Shown here one piece after another: positions 6,254 to 6,595 of a stretch of DNA of 6,595 bases. The DNA comes from an uncultured beta proteobacterium (GTDB lineage Bacteria > Pseudomonadota > Gammaproteobacteria > Burkholderiales > Rhodocyclaceae). Within the stretch, counting starts at the first letter, position 1. Each line of letters opens with the position of its first letter. The stretch spans positions 1 through 6,595 of the forward strand of contig CAIVZW010000511.1 in assembly GCA_903910495.1 (NCBI GenBank). The letters are read 5' to 3'. The position numbers were made by a program, and so were the translations under genes. The notes beneath the pieces were generated by a model. The model saw only the letters and a list, made by a program, of their open reading frames with translations. It ran no database searches and was not told the DNA's origin.

Positions 6254-6595
6254 AGGCAATCGCCCTCGCCAATGGGTCGCAAGGCGCCGGACGCAAGTGC
6301 CGGCCTGTCGGTACGCTGGCGATTCGTTGGCCGGCAGGGGGTTACGCCCTGCAGCGCCGCGCCGAGCAGGCCGTGCTCGAGGGCGTAGCGCAGCAGATCG
6401 GTGAGTTGGGTCATCTGCATCTTCTGCAGGATGCGCGTCTTGTACGTACTCACAGTCTTGGCGCTCAGATTGAGCTGCTCGGCGATTTCTTTGATCCCGC
6501 TGCCCTGCGTGAGCAGACGGAAAATCTGGAACTCGCGATCCGAGAGCAGCGTATGCGGCAGCCGTTCGTCCTGCACGATCAACCCATAGGCCAGC
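6250..6595 (-). CDS. NarL/FixJ-family response regulator, C-terminal part with LuxR-type HTH (truncated by window edge)
   Basis: This is the DNA-binding end of a two-component response regulator that would control transcription. The frame is open to the right edge, reading L-A-Y-G before the first residues shown by a TTG codon at 6582. That TTG is therefore probably internal, and the receiver domain lies outside the window. About 114 residues are visible. A LuxR/GerE helix-turn-helix begins at the LSDREFQIFRLL segment, continues through IKEIAEQLNLSAKTVSTYKTRILQKM (scaffold and recognition helices) and ends near LLRYALEHGLL. A Pro/Arg-rich tail of about 37 residues follows; it is longer than usual for this family, whose members normally end shortly after the last HTH helix. 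The stop codon overlaps the ATG of the hybrid kinase as ATGA, which implies translational coupling and a cognate pair. The family is clear; the regulated genes are unknown. Confidence 0.93.
   Translation of the reverse strand, partial: LAYGLIVQDERLPHTLLSDREFQIFRLLTQGSGIKEIAEQLNLSAKTVSTYKTRILQKMQMTQLTDLLRYALEHGLLGAALQGVTPCRPTNRQRTDRPALASGALRPIGEGDCL
6263..6267 (-). promoter_or_regulatory. Ribosome binding site of the hybrid kinase
   Basis: GAGGG on the minus strand lies 9 nt before the ATG at 6253, inside the end of the upstream regulator gene. It supports ATG 6253 over the TTG at 6259, which would leave only 3 nt of spacing. Confidence 0.5.

Overview
The window is dense, high-GC coding sequence on the minus strand, followed on the left by about 240 bp of AT-rich non-coding DNA. 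Codon use, the domain types and a dispersed-repeat core in one gene junction suggest a betaproteobacterium, perhaps Rhodocyclales-like. That placement is inference; no marker gene is present.

Layout in transcription order (right to left): (1) the C-terminal part of a NarL/LuxR-family response regulator, cut by the right edge (6250-6595); (2) a 1157-residue membrane-bound hybrid histidine kinase with the order TM-CHASE-TM-PAS-HisKA-HATPase-REC-REC-Hpt (2780-6253); (3) a response regulator with an HD-GYP cyclic-di-GMP phosphodiesterase domain (1470-2657); (4) a second REC protein whose roughly 250-residue C-terminal domain I cannot assign (244-1470); (5) an AT-rich 3' region with a possible weak terminator and a striking nested inverted-repeat structure (1-243).

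Genes 1/2 share an ATGA overlap and genes 3/4 a TGATG overlap, so this looks like one translationally coupled operon. The promoter lies outside the window. The likely circuit is a multistep phosphorelay: the CHASE/PAS kinase senses a signal, passes phosphate His508 to a REC Asp to Hpt His1083, and from there to as many as three regulators. Their outputs would be transcription (LuxR HTH), c-di-GMP breakdown (HD-GYP) and an unknown one (gene 4).

The most informative feature is the junction between genes 2 and 3. A roughly 118-bp palindromic element with imperfect terminal inverted repeats and a dispersed-repeat hairpin core is flanked by 8-bp direct repeats (ATGAATCC on the coding strand). One copy carries the present start codon of gene 3; the other overlaps the kinase stop codon. 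Removing the element plus one repeat copy recreates an ATGA overlap like the neighbouring junctions. The insertion therefore seems to have duplicated the start codon. It left a 39-codon in-frame reading frame running through the element and stopping 6 nt before the current start of gene 3.
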